A stretch of DNA of 64,000 bases from Thermoflexus sp042408815 (lineage in GTDB: Bacteria > Chloroflexota > Anaerolineae > Thermoflexales > Thermoflexaceae). Position numbers and translations under genes: made by a program. This document shows positions 51,657 to 59,810 of this stretch, in pieces. Within the stretch, counting starts at the first letter, position 1. Each line of letters opens with the position of its first letter. The notes under the pieces are model-generated. The model had not been told where the DNA came from. It did not search any database and saw only the letters and a list, made by a program, of their open reading frames with translations. The stretch covers positions 319,320-383,319 of the forward strand of contig NZ_JBHOQR010000002.1 in assembly GCF_042408815.1 (NCBI RefSeq), given 5' to 3'.

Positions 51657-52355
51657 CTACCGACCCTGCTGCAGCAGGGTGTCGATATAGGTCTCGTAGA
51701 ACGTCACATCGTAGAGCCCTTCGATCTTCTCGCCGTTGATGAAGAGGGTGGGCGTGGCCCGCACTCCCCGCTGGCGGCCGGCATTGGCGGCGCTGCGAAT
51801 GAAATCCCGGTATTTGCCGGAAAGCAGACAGCGCTCAAAGGCCCCGCGATCCAGCCCCACCCAGGTCGCAAAGCCGATGAGCCGGTCGTCGGAGAACCAG
51901 CCCTGGTTCTCGCCGCGCTGGTTGGCAAACACCACGTGCTCGTATTCCCAGAATTTCCCCTGTTCCGCCGCGCAGGCCGCGGCCTCCGCCGCGCGGAACG
52001 ATTCCGGCCCCAGGAAGGGGAAATACCGGAAAATATAGTACACCTTCCCGGCTTTCACGTATTTCTCATCCAGGCGTGGTGCCACTTCCCGCGTGTAACG
52101 GGCGCATACCGGGCATTGGAAGTCCGAATATTCCTCGATGATAATTTTGGCCTCGGAATTCCCTTTGTAGGGATAGCCGTCCGGCGTCAAACCGGTCGGA
52201 TAATCGACCGCAGCGACGGTTGCCCCCGGCCGGCTGGTCCATAGCTGGTATCCGATGAGGGCCGCCACCCCAAGGACCACCGCGGCGATGAGCAGCGCAG
52301 GCAGCCAGGGTGGGGGGGAAGCACGAATGGCCTTCGGATCCCGTTTGCTCATCAA
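51657..52355 (-). CDS. DsbA-family thiol oxidoreductase
   Basis: 232 residues. A signal-anchor helix (LPALLIAAVVLGVAALIGY) is followed by a thioredoxin fold with DsbA insertion: IIEEYSDFQCPVCARYTREV carries the CPVC active site, RYFPFLGPESFRAAEAAACA follows, and RGVRATPTLFINGEKIEGL holds the cis-Pro. It introduces disulfides outside the membrane and is probably reoxidised by the VKOR encoded downstream. Its ATG overlaps the moeA stop as ATGA. Confidence 0.94.
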   Translation of the reverse strand: MMSKRDPKAIRASPPPWLPALLIAAVVLGVAALIGYQLWTSRPGATVAAVDYPTGLTPDGYPYKGNSEAKIIIEEYSDFQCPVCARYTREVAPRLDEKYVKAGKVYYIFRYFPFLGPESFRAAEAAACAAEQGKFWEYEHVVFANQRGENQGWFSDDRLIGFATWVGLDRGAFERCLLSGKYRDFIRSAANAGRQRGVRATPTLFINGEKIEGLYDVTFYETYIDTLLQQGR

Positions 52356-53656
52356 GCCCTCCCCAGAGCAGCAGGTGGTGGAACCTCCGACGCCTCCATC
52401 AAATCCTGCAAATCAACCCAGAATTCCGCCATGACGATTGAGCCAGCAGGAAGCGTTCGAACGCCTTCCGGCAGGATCACCAGGCCATTCGCCCGGGCCA
52501 TGGCGCTCAGAATATGGGAACCCTGAAGCCCGCTCAGGCGGGCCTGGAACTGGCCATCCTTATAAGTGATCCGCGCCCGGAAATAGGTCTCTCGCCCGTC
52601 GCTGGAAACCGGCTCGGCCAGGCGCACTGGGATGCGTGGGCGCTCCCAGCGAGGATAGCCGCCCATCCGGCGCAGAACGGGGCGGACGAATTGATCGAAG
52701 GTGATCATGGCGGAAACCGGGTTGCCCGGCAGCCCGAAGAAAGGAATCCCCCGATAATGACCGAAGGCGAAAGGTTTGCCGGGGCGAATGCGGACTTTCC
52801 AGAGGCGGATCTCGCCGTGGCGCCCCACCACTTCCTTCACCCAGTCGTAAACGCCGACGGAAGCCCCTGCGGAGGAGACGATGAGATCCGGGCGGTGCGC
52901 AACGGCTTCGTCCAGCAACTGTTGCAGATCCTCTGGGTCATCCCGGGCGATCCCCAGCACGATGGGCTCCGCTCCTGCCTCCAGCGTCTGGGCGGCCAGG
53001 GCGGTCCGGTTCGTTTCATAGATACAACCTGGCGGAAGCGGCCGGCCGGGCTCGATCAGCTCATCGCCGATGGCCAGCAGGGCCACTCGCGGGCGGCGAT
53101 GGACCGGGATTTCGAAACGGCCCAGGGCAGCCAGCAGGGCCAGCGCGCCAGGCGTGAGCACCGTGCCCGGCTCCAGCGCGATGGTCCCTCGAGCCACATC
53201 CTCTCCTGCCGGGCGAACGAACTCGCCCGGTTGAACCGCCCGGAAAATCGTGATCGCAGGCGGAAGCGGGCGGCCCGGCCCCCCCGGATCATCGGTGTCC
53301 TCCACCGGGATCACGGCATCCGCTCCGGAAGGGAGCGGCGCCCCCGTCGCAATCCGCACTGCCGTTCCCGGTTCAATCCCGCCAGAGAAGGGGTGGCCCG
53401 CGGCAGCCTCCCCCAGCACCCGAAGGCGAATGGGATGTTCCCGCTGGGCCCCCTGGGTGTCCGCCGCGCGGACGGCGTAGCCATCCATGGCCGAGTTGGG
53501 GAACGGCGGCAGGTCGTGCCCCGCCCGGATCGCTTCGGCCAGAACCCGCCCCATGGCTTTCGGAAGGGCGACGGATTCTGAAGGAAGCGGCCGGAATCCC
53601 TCCAGGATCATCTGGCGGGCTTCATCCACCTGCACCCATTCCTGAACAGCGGCCAT
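52352..53656 (-). CDS. moeA: Molybdopterin molybdotransferase MoeA
   Basis: 434 residues. MoeA inserts molybdate or tungstate into adenylated molybdopterin. Features: LPPFPNSAMDGYAVRAADT, IATGAPLPSGADAVIPVEDT, IFRAVQPGEFVRPAGEDV, AIGDELIEPGRPLPPGCIYE, VSSAGASVGVYDWVKEV, KVRIRPGKPFAFGH and FGLPGNPVSAMITF. GGAGG lies 8 bases before the ATG at 53656. It is first in an operon with dsbA and VKOR genes, transcribed from the promoter at 53805-53833. Confidence 0.95.
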   Translation of the reverse strand: MAAVQEWVQVDEARQMILEGFRPLPSESVALPKAMGRVLAEAIRAGHDLPPFPNSAMDGYAVRAADTQGAQREHPIRLRVLGEAAAGHPFSGGIEPGTAVRIATGAPLPSGADAVIPVEDTDDPGGPGRPLPPAITIFRAVQPGEFVRPAGEDVARGTIALEPGTVLTPGALALLAALGRFEIPVHRRPRVALLAIGDELIEPGRPLPPGCIYETNRTALAAQTLEAGAEPIVLGIARDDPEDLQQLLDEAVAHRPDLIVSSAGASVGVYDWVKEVVGRHGEIRLWKVRIRPGKPFAFGHYRGIPFFGLPGNPVSAMITFDQFVRPVLRRMGGYPRWERPRIPVRLAEPVSSDGRETYFRARITYKDGQFQARLSGLQGSHILSAMARANGLVILPEGVRTLPAGSIVMAEFWVDLQDLMEASEVPPPAALGRA

Positions 53657-53987
53657 TGGGATCGCCTCCAATGGTTCCCGGACCGGATTCCTAACGATCC
53701 TGAGGGAAAAACATCGGAGAAAACGCTTCGCGGTTGTCCAGCTCCAGGGCCGGCCGAGCGAATCCCCACGCGGAGAGGCTGTTCGTCCCCAGTGTGCCGG
53801 ATTTAGTGTAACGAGGGAGGACAGGCCTGTCAACTATCCTTGGGATCTGGGCAGGCCTTCCCCACTGCAGGAGCCGCTTGAGCGGCGAGGCGGATCGGAG
53901 GGAGCGGATCCGAGCGGAGAGCGAGAGGGGCCGTGGCATAAGACGATACCCCTGCTTCCTTGCCCGACTTGAGCCGAAGTCCAGATC
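53657..53987. other. moeA leader region
   Basis: 331 bases between the helicase stop and the moeA start. It holds a strong minus-strand promoter (53805-53833) and a predicted leader of about 140 bases before moeA. No riboswitch consensus could be confirmed in it. No coding region is supported. Confidence 0.6.
53805..53833 (-). promoter_or_regulatory. Promoter of the moeA-dsbA-VKOR operon
   Basis: On the minus strand: TTGACA (53828-53833), a 17-base spacer, TACACT (53805-53810). This has a consensus -35 box and ideal spacing. Start is predicted near 53798. Confidence 0.65.
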
Positions 53988-56498
53988 TCACAGCGCGAGC
54001 ATGCATTCCAGCAACCGGCGGGTTTGCTTCTTCAGATCCGGCATCTCCCCCGGAGGTCCGACACACGCCGGGCATCCGATCTCGCACGGGCAGCGCCCCA
54101 CCACCTCCAGCGCCGCCTGGAACAGTGCCTCCCGAACAGCCCACAGATGGGCGGCAAACCCCACGCCGCCGGGGACGCCTTCATATAGCAGGACCGTGGG
54201 GCCACCGGTTTCCCGGCCCTCCGGATCCACCAGGAGGCCGAGATCCGCCGGGTCGCTCATCAGGAAAATCGGGGCGAGGCCATGGAGCAAATGGGCCAGG
54301 CCGGAGAGGGCACTGCGCGTTCCCAGCCGCTGCTCCAGGCGCCGGTGGCAGCGCCGGCAGACGGTGATCAGGTTCTCCAGGGCATGGGCCTCCGCAGGAT
54401 CCCGGAAGGTCCGCAGCGGCTGCAGATGATGGACGTCGTGGGCATGCCCCGGCGGCTCCAGAGCGCCACACACCCGACAACGGTAGCCATCCCGGGCCCG
54501 GACCTGGCGGCGGATCACCTCCCATTCCGGCCCGTAATCGAGGGGGCCGATCGGAATGCCCTCTTCCTTCAGACGCTCCACCAGCGCCGGCTCGATGGTC
54601 AGCCACCACGCGGTGGTAGGCAGGATCACCTCGGGGGTTTCCACTTCCGCCCACCCCAGGGGCTCCCCGCCCGGCCATCGTAGGCGCCGATAGCCTACCA
54701 CCTGATGCCCGATGGTCACCTCACCCCACGCGCAGATCCCCCAGGGCTCCACGCGGCGCGCCCGCTCCGCATCGAGATGCCAGCGCGCCGCCACGATCGG
54801 CTCGGTGACCTCATCCCCTTCGAAGGGCTCCGCGAGGGCTTCCCCCTGCCCCCAATCCACGGAAACAATCCGGTAGGCCGCACCCTCGTGCAAATACACG
54901 GCGCCGGGATGGACCAGCCGGGGGGCTGAGGAACGGTCCACCTCGCCGAGGATCCGCCCGCCCTTCCCCGCGCCCAGCCGGATCCTCACCCGATCCCCCG
55001 CGCTGGTCCGCAGGTTGACTTCCTGCGCCGGGTAGCGGTCCGCCGCAAAATACACGCGACCGTCCGTAGGGTTGCGGTAGAGGGGCTCTCCATCGGCGAT
55101 CAGCCGATCCACGATCCAGCCCGTATCCAGCGTGCGGGCGAAGGGCTCATCCGGGCCCAGAGGCCACTCGAACGCCGCGCAGCACAGATGATCGCTCAGG
55201 ATCGCCAGATTGTCCGGATCGAAGCGGGCGGCCTCGGGGGGATTTCGCAAGAGGAATTCTGGATGGCCCGCGAGGTATTCATCGAGGGGGGTGGCCGTGA
55301 GGACCATGAGGGCCACGCTCAACGGGGCCCGCCGGCCCGCCCGCCCTGCCTGCTGACGGACCGAAGCGATGGTCCCCGGATACCCGACCATCACACAGGC
55401 CTCCAGGGTTCCGATGTCCACCCCCAGCTCGAGGGCGTTGGTGGCGATGACCGCGCGGATTCGCCCTTCCCGCAATCCCTTCTCGATGGCCCGACGTTCC
55501 TCTGGGAGATATCCCCCTCGATACCCGTGGACCTCCTCCGGATCTCCGCCCCGCTCCACCCAAGCGGATCGCACCATGCGGAGCAGGCGCTCGACCGCCA
55601 TGCGCGAACGAGCGAAGGCAATGACCGCAATCCCATGCTCGAGGAACGTCTGGATCAAGCCGGCGGCAGCGGTCAGGGCACTCTGGCGCAGGCCGGTGGC
55701 CGCATCGAGAAGCGGCGGGCGATACAGGATAAAATGGCGCTCGCCATGCGGAGCCCCGTCCTCCTCGATGACATGGACCGGCCCTTCGACCAGCCCCTCG
55801 GCCAGCTCCCGGCCGTTGGCGACGGTCGCCGAGGCCAGGAGGAACTGGGGGGAGGCGCCGTAAACGGCGGCCAGGCGCCGCAGCCGCCGCAGCACGTTCA
55901 CCATGTGGCTGCCGAATACTCCTCGATAGATGTGGGCTTCATCGATCATCACAAAGCGCAGATGGCGCAGAAACGCCGCCCAGCGGGGATGCTGGGGAAG
56001 GATCCCCCGGTGGAGCATATCGGGGTTGGTCAGCAGCAGACGCCCACGCTCCCGGACGAACCGGCGGGCCTCGCCGGGCGTGTCGCCATCGTAAGGGAGC
56101 GCGGCGGCTGGAAGCTTCATGGCGGAAAGCCAGGTGCGGAGCACCGCGAGCTGATCATGGGCCAGGGCCTTGGTGGGGTAGACCAGCAGGGCCGTGGCCT
56201 GGGGATCCTCGCAGAGGGCCTGCAGGATCGGGAGCAGAACGGCCAGGGTCTTCCCGGAAGCGGTGCGGGTGAACAGGGCCACGTGGCTCCCCGCGCGGGC
56301 CGCGCGATAGGCCTCCACCTGATGGGTGTAGAGCGCGGAAAACCCAGCCTGCCGGAGCGCCTCCCGCCATCGAGGATGGAGGTCCTCGGGGATCATCGCC
56401 CACCGGGCCTCCCGGGCTGGCGCCCAGGCCCAGGCCGCGACCCGCCGGCGGAACGCCGGGTCCTGTCGCCAGCGTCGCAACAGGGCGGCCAAAGGCAT
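53988..56498 (-). CDS. DEAD/DEAH helicase (MrfA/DUF1998 type) with an embedded HNH nuclease
   Basis: 836 residues. The superfamily 2 helicase core includes TRTASGKTLAVLLPILQAL, LLVYPTKALAHDQLAVL, the DEAH box VMIDEAHIYRG, LASATVANG, AVIATNALELGVDIGTLEAC and RQQAGRAGRR. The DUF1998/MZB end has PIFLMSDPADLGLLVD, VLLYEGVPGGVGFA and the zinc CPCEIGCPAC. Between them, about residues 657-720, is a complete HNH domain: RDGYRCRVCG, HDVHHLQPLRTF, ENLITVCRRCHRRLE, with both CxxC pairs, HH, Asn and His. B. subtilis MrfA acts in mitomycin repair. The start ATG 56498 lies 7 bases after the MGMT stop. Confidence 0.93.
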   Translation of the reverse strand: MPLAALLRRWRQDPAFRRRVAAWAWAPAREARWAMIPEDLHPRWREALRQAGFSALYTHQVEAYRAARAGSHVALFTRTASGKTLAVLLPILQALCEDPQATALLVYPTKALAHDQLAVLRTWLSAMKLPAAALPYDGDTPGEARRFVRERGRLLLTNPDMLHRGILPQHPRWAAFLRHLRFVMIDEAHIYRGVFGSHMVNVLRRLRRLAAVYGASPQFLLASATVANGRELAEGLVEGPVHVIEEDGAPHGERHFILYRPPLLDAATGLRQSALTAAAGLIQTFLEHGIAVIAFARSRMAVERLLRMVRSAWVERGGDPEEVHGYRGGYLPEERRAIEKGLREGRIRAVIATNALELGVDIGTLEACVMVGYPGTIASVRQQAGRAGRRAPLSVALMVLTATPLDEYLAGHPEFLLRNPPEAARFDPDNLAILSDHLCCAAFEWPLGPDEPFARTLDTGWIVDRLIADGEPLYRNPTDGRVYFAADRYPAQEVNLRTSAGDRVRIRLGAGKGGRILGEVDRSSAPRLVHPGAVYLHEGAAYRIVSVDWGQGEALAEPFEGDEVTEPIVAARWHLDAERARRVEPWGICAWGEVTIGHQVVGYRRLRWPGGEPLGWAEVETPEVILPTTAWWLTIEPALVERLKEEGIPIGPLDYGPEWEVIRRQVRARDGYRCRVCGALEPPGHAHDVHHLQPLRTFRDPAEAHALENLITVCRRCHRRLEQRLGTRSALSGLAHLLHGLAPIFLMSDPADLGLLVDPEGRETGGPTVLLYEGVPGGVGFAAHLWAVREALFQAALEVVGRCPCEIGCPACVGPPGEMPDLKKQTRRLLECMLAL

Positions 56499-56505
56499 CG
56501 TCTTG

Positions 56506-57009
56506 TCATTCAGCGGCAAGGGGCGCACCCTCCAGATGCAACAGCCATCGCTTGAGATGACGGCCCCCGGTATAGCCACCCAGACGGCCATCGGCGGCGA
56601 CCACCCGATGACAGGGGATCAGGATGGGCAGCGGATTGGCTCCCAGGGCCCGGCCCACCGCCCGGGCCGCTCCGGGCTGTCCGATCCGACAGGCCAGCTC
56701 CCGGTAGGTGAGGGTCTGCCCATACGGGATGCGGGCCGTCTCCATCCAGACCTTCTGCTGGAACAGCGTGCCCTCGGGATCCAGCGGGACGGTGAACGCC
56801 CGCCGCTTGCCCTGCAAATACTCCAGGATCTGGGCCAGGGCCTGTGCCGCCATGCCCTCTTCCCGGCGCTCCATCTCCGGCCAGGCCGCTTGCACCCTCG
56901 CCCACTCCCACTCCCCCTCATCGCCAAAGATCACCCGGCGAACCCCCCGGGCGCTCGCCACCACCCATAACGTCCCCAGTGGGGTCCCCTCGGCCATTGA
57001 CCAGTGCAT
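56506..57009 (-). CDS. Methylated-DNA-protein-cysteine methyltransferase (MGMT/Ogt)
   Basis: 167 residues, the usual Ogt length. It removes alkyl groups from O6 of guanine onto a Cys. Features: TLFQQKVWMETARIPYGQTL and TYRELACRIGQPGAARAVGR, ANPLPILIPCHRVVAADGRL with acceptor C133, and GGYTGGRHLKRWLLHLEG. GGAGGGAG lies just before the ATG at 57009. It is followed 7 bases later by the helicase-HNH gene on the same strand, suggesting a joint alkylation-repair unit. Confidence 0.95.
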   Translation of the reverse strand: MHWSMAEGTPLGTLWVVASARGVRRVIFGDEGEWEWARVQAAWPEMERREEGMAAQALAQILEYLQGKRRAFTVPLDPEGTLFQQKVWMETARIPYGQTLTYRELACRIGQPGAARAVGRALGANPLPILIPCHRVVAADGRLGGYTGGRHLKRWLLHLEGAPLAAE

Positions 57010-57260
57010 GTCTCCCTCCGAACATAGAACTCTGGGCGGAGATCCCCCAGACGACGACGGCTCTCCTCTTGTATGATAATCCCTCCCAAGGATCCTGGAA
57101 GACGCCGGATGGGATCTCCACAACAGTCCTTCTCTTTCTGAAGCCACCTAACCACCAGCGGGCGGAGCTCTCGGATTTCCGCTCCTCTTCCCATGTTTGC
57201 TAAAATGCCCACTGCGCTGAATCTCAGCTTGAGGCATCCTTTAGACCACAAGGAGGATCC

Positions 57261-58064
57261 ATGCGCAGAATCGGCGGCTGGCTGCTGGGAGGCGGGATTG
57301 GATTGTTCCTGATGGGCATGGCGATAGGGAGCCTCCCATGGCCTGGGCCCCGCGCCCTGGCGCAGGCGCAGGTCACCGCCACGCCCCGCCCCGATGGCTC
57401 CATCGTCCACACGGTGGAAGCGGGCGACACGCTCTTCGGGCTCGCTCTGCTTTATGGGACCACCGTGGAGGAGATCAAGGCCCTCAACGGCCTGGAGTCC
57501 GATTTATTGGTGGTGGGCCAGGAGCTCGTGATCCGCCCTCCCCAGCCAAGCGCCCCCTCGCCCGCTTCGACCCCGACCTCGGCATTGGGGGAGCGGCACC
57601 CGGGAACGCTGTGCACCGGCGCCTTTGAGGACCGGAACGGCAATGAAACGAAAGACGAGGGGGAGCCCTGGATCGCGGGGATCTCCATCTATCTGATCGA
57701 TGGCCATGGATGGAAGACGACGCTGATCTCGGAGGCCGGCCAGGCGACCTGCCTTCGGGATCTCGAGCCGGGCTATTACGTGCTCGCCCTGGAGAACCCG
57801 ACCGGCTATGCGCCTTCCGGGCCCACCCGACGGGAGATCTGGTTACCGTGGAACGCCGAGACGACCGTATGGTTTGGATTCCAGCCCTCCGCTGGGCCTG
57901 CGACGCCCACCCCCTTCCCGACCCCCGCGCCGTCCGCACCCGCAGGACCGGATCTCTCCGCGCTCGGGCAAGGATTGCTCATGGCCGCCGGATTCCTGGG
58001 GTTGTTGCTGCTGGGCGTCTTTATCGGCTATCAGTTGGGGCAGCAGCGCGCGCGGGGGCGATGA
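57261..58064 (+). CDS. LysM protein with a carrier-type beta domain and C-terminal membrane anchor
   Basis: 267 residues. An N-terminal signal or helix is followed by one LysM domain (VHTVEAGDTLFGLALLYGTT, VEEIKALNGLESDLLVVGQE), then an SdrD/CnaB-like beta segment (FEDRNGNETKDEGEPWIAGI, LEPGYYVLALENPTGYAPSG). A Pro/Thr spacer leads to a C-terminal helix GLLMAAGFLGLLLLGVFIGY and a basic end. It is probably a surface protein that binds peptidoglycan. AAGGAGG lies 5 bases before the ATG. The glmU gene follows. Confidence 0.85.
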   Translation: MRRIGGWLLGGGIGLFLMGMAIGSLPWPGPRALAQAQVTATPRPDGSIVHTVEAGDTLFGLALLYGTTVEEIKALNGLESDLLVVGQELVIRPPQPSAPSPASTPTSALGERHPGTLCTGAFEDRNGNETKDEGEPWIAGISIYLIDGHGWKTTLISEAGQATCLRDLEPGYYVLALENPTGYAPSGPTRREIWLPWNAETTVWFGFQPSAGPATPTPFPTPAPSAPAGPDLSALGQGLLMAAGFLGLLLLGVFIGYQLGQQRARGR

Positions 58065-58184
58065 GCGTCGGAGGAGGGCGCTCGGAGAGAAGGCGGGGGA
58101 TCCCACCCAGCCCGTTGGGCTTCCGTGGCGCCGAACGCCTTCGGAGGCCGGCCATCCCGCGGAGGTGAAGAAAGGGGGTAGCGT

Positions 58185-59531
58185 ATGACCTGGACGGCGA
58201 TCGTTCTGGCTGCAGGGCGCAGCACCCGGTTTCAGTCCGAGCGGCCGAAAGTGGTGCACCCTTTGGCGGGCCGCCCGATGATCCGGCACGTCCTGGAGGC
58301 CCTGCAGACGGCCGGATGCTCCACCCCACCGGTCGTGGTGATCGGCCCGTCCGCTCTGGAAGTGCGGGAAGCCGCCGGGCCGGGTGCCCGCTTTGCGATC
58401 CAGCCCGAGCCCCGGGGCACCGGCGATGCAGCACGCTGGGCGGAGCCGATCCTCCGGGGAGAAGTCGACCATATCCTTATCACCTATGGGGATCTGCCGC
58501 TGGTGCGCCCCGAGACCTTCCGACGGCTGATCGAAGCCCATCAGGCCCGCGGGGCGATCCTGACCTTCCTGACCGCCCATCGAGCGGACCCCACGGGCTA
58601 CGGACGGGTGATCCGGGATCCGGAAGGGAGGGCCCTTCGGATCGTGGAGGAAGCGGAAGCCGACCCGGAGGAACGACGTCTCCCCGAGATCAACGTCGGT
58701 GTTTACGTCATCCACGAACCCTGGCTCTGGCCGGCCCTCGCCCGCCTGCAGCCCAGCCCGGCGAAGGGGGAGATCTATCTCACCGACCTGATCGCCCTCG
58801 CCGCCGCGGAGGGGGCGCCGGTGGAGACCGTCGCCCTGGAAGATCCCGACGAAGCGCTAGGGATCAACACCCGGGTGCAGCTGGCGGAGGCCGAGCGCAT
58901 CATGCGGCGGCGGATCAACACCCGATGGATGCTGGAAGGCGTCACCCTCCTGGATCCCGAACGGGTTTACATTGAAGCCAGCGTGCACATCGGGCCGGAC
59001 ACGGTGATCTACCCCGATACCTATCTGGAGGGGGAGACCCGGATCGGCCGCCGGTGTCGCCTCGGGCCCAACACCATCCTGCGGGACGCGGTGTTGGGCG
59101 ATGATTGCATCGTGGAAGCCTCGATCGTTGAAGGCGCCGTGCTGGCCGATCGCGTCCACGTGGGGCCTTTCGCCCATCTGCGACCGGGGACCCGGCTGGC
59201 AGAAGAGGTGCATGTGGGGAATTTCGCGGAGATCAAGAACAGCGTCGTCGGCCCGCGGACGCGGATGCATCACTTCGGCTACCTGGGGGACGCCACGGTC
59301 GGCGCGGATGTGAACATCGGTGCGGGGACGGTCACCTGCAATTACGATGGGGTGCGCAAGCATCCGACGGTCATCGAGGATGAGGCGTTCATCGGCAGCG
59401 ACACGATGCTCGTGGCGCCGGTGCGGGTGGGGCGCAAAGCCAAAACCGGAGCCGGGTCCGTGGTGACCCACGATGTGCCCCCGGAGACCCTGGTTTACGG
59501 CGTCCCGGCCCGCCCCCACTCCTCCCCATAG
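58185..59531 (+). CDS. glmU: Bifunctional GlcNAc-1-P uridyltransferase / glucosamine-1-P acetyltransferase
   Basis: 448 residues. The N-terminal uridyltransferase shows VLAAGRSTRFQSERPKVVHP, GTGDAARWAE and EINVGVYVI. The C-terminal left-handed beta-helix has hexapeptide repeats (ASVHIGPDTVIYPDTYLEGE, RTRMHHFGYLGDATVGADVN, IGAGTVTCNYDG). The two activities make UDP-GlcNAc for peptidoglycan and glycolipids. The upstream GAAAGGGGG serves the ATG at 58185. It is 120 bases after the LysM gene. Confidence 0.95.
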   Translation: MTWTAIVLAAGRSTRFQSERPKVVHPLAGRPMIRHVLEALQTAGCSTPPVVVIGPSALEVREAAGPGARFAIQPEPRGTGDAARWAEPILRGEVDHILITYGDLPLVRPETFRRLIEAHQARGAILTFLTAHRADPTGYGRVIRDPEGRALRIVEEAEADPEERRLPEINVGVYVIHEPWLWPALARLQPSPAKGEIYLTDLIALAAAEGAPVETVALEDPDEALGINTRVQLAEAERIMRRRINTRWMLEGVTLLDPERVYIEASVHIGPDTVIYPDTYLEGETRIGRRCRLGPNTILRDAVLGDDCIVEASIVEGAVLADRVHVGPFAHLRPGTRLAEEVHVGNFAEIKNSVVGPRTRMHHFGYLGDATVGADVNIGAGTVTCNYDGVRKHPTVIEDEAFIGSDTMLVAPVRVGRKAKTGAGSVVTHDVPPETLVYGVPARPHSSP

Positions 59532-59572
59532 CCGCGGGCGAGGCATCCCTGCGCCTCGCCTTTCCTTCGGGT

Positions 59573-59600
59573 TGCTTCCCGTCGCTGACCGCATTACAAT
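59573..59600 (+). promoter_or_regulatory. Promoter of the metG leader transcript
   Basis: TTGCTT (59573-59578), a 16-base spacer, then TACAAT (59595-59600). A transcript from here would carry a leader of about 205 bases before metG. Confidence 0.5.
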
Positions 59601-59692
59601 GTCTCATAAAATTTATCCAGCGGAAGCGCCGTCGGATCGATGAGGCGCCACCGGATCGTCTTCCGACCCGCGATGAGGAGATCCCCTCTGCG

Positions 59693-59770
59693 GTCGGGGG
59701 CCTGAGGCCCCCCCGACGAGCGGGTTGCCCTTCGCCCGCAGACCGCCGGCCTCGGCCGGCGGTCTTTGTT
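59693..59770 (+). terminator. Hairpin series and intrinsic terminator in the metG leader
   Basis: Hairpins GTCGGGGG/CCCCCGAC (59693-59717) and GCGGG/CCCGC (59720-59739) are followed by a perfect 11-bp terminator stem (59740-59750 with 59755-59765, loop CTCG) and TTGTTT. It ends 41 bases before the metG ATG. Bases GCGGTC (59690-59695) can pair with GACCGC (59741-59746), a possible antiterminator. T-box or other riboswitch motifs were not identified. Confidence 0.65.
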
Positions 59771-59810
59771 TATGGAGCAGGGAGCTTTCGACTCCACGAG
59801 GAGGTGCCGG

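Noticed and set aside
53657..53798. Molybdenum-cofactor riboswitch before moeA
   Set aside because: The leader is long but I could not match a consensus fold by eye.
59601..59740. T-box riboswitch before metG
   Set aside because: The GGGTGGNACCGCG core and specifier layout were not found; only hairpins and a terminator are claimed.
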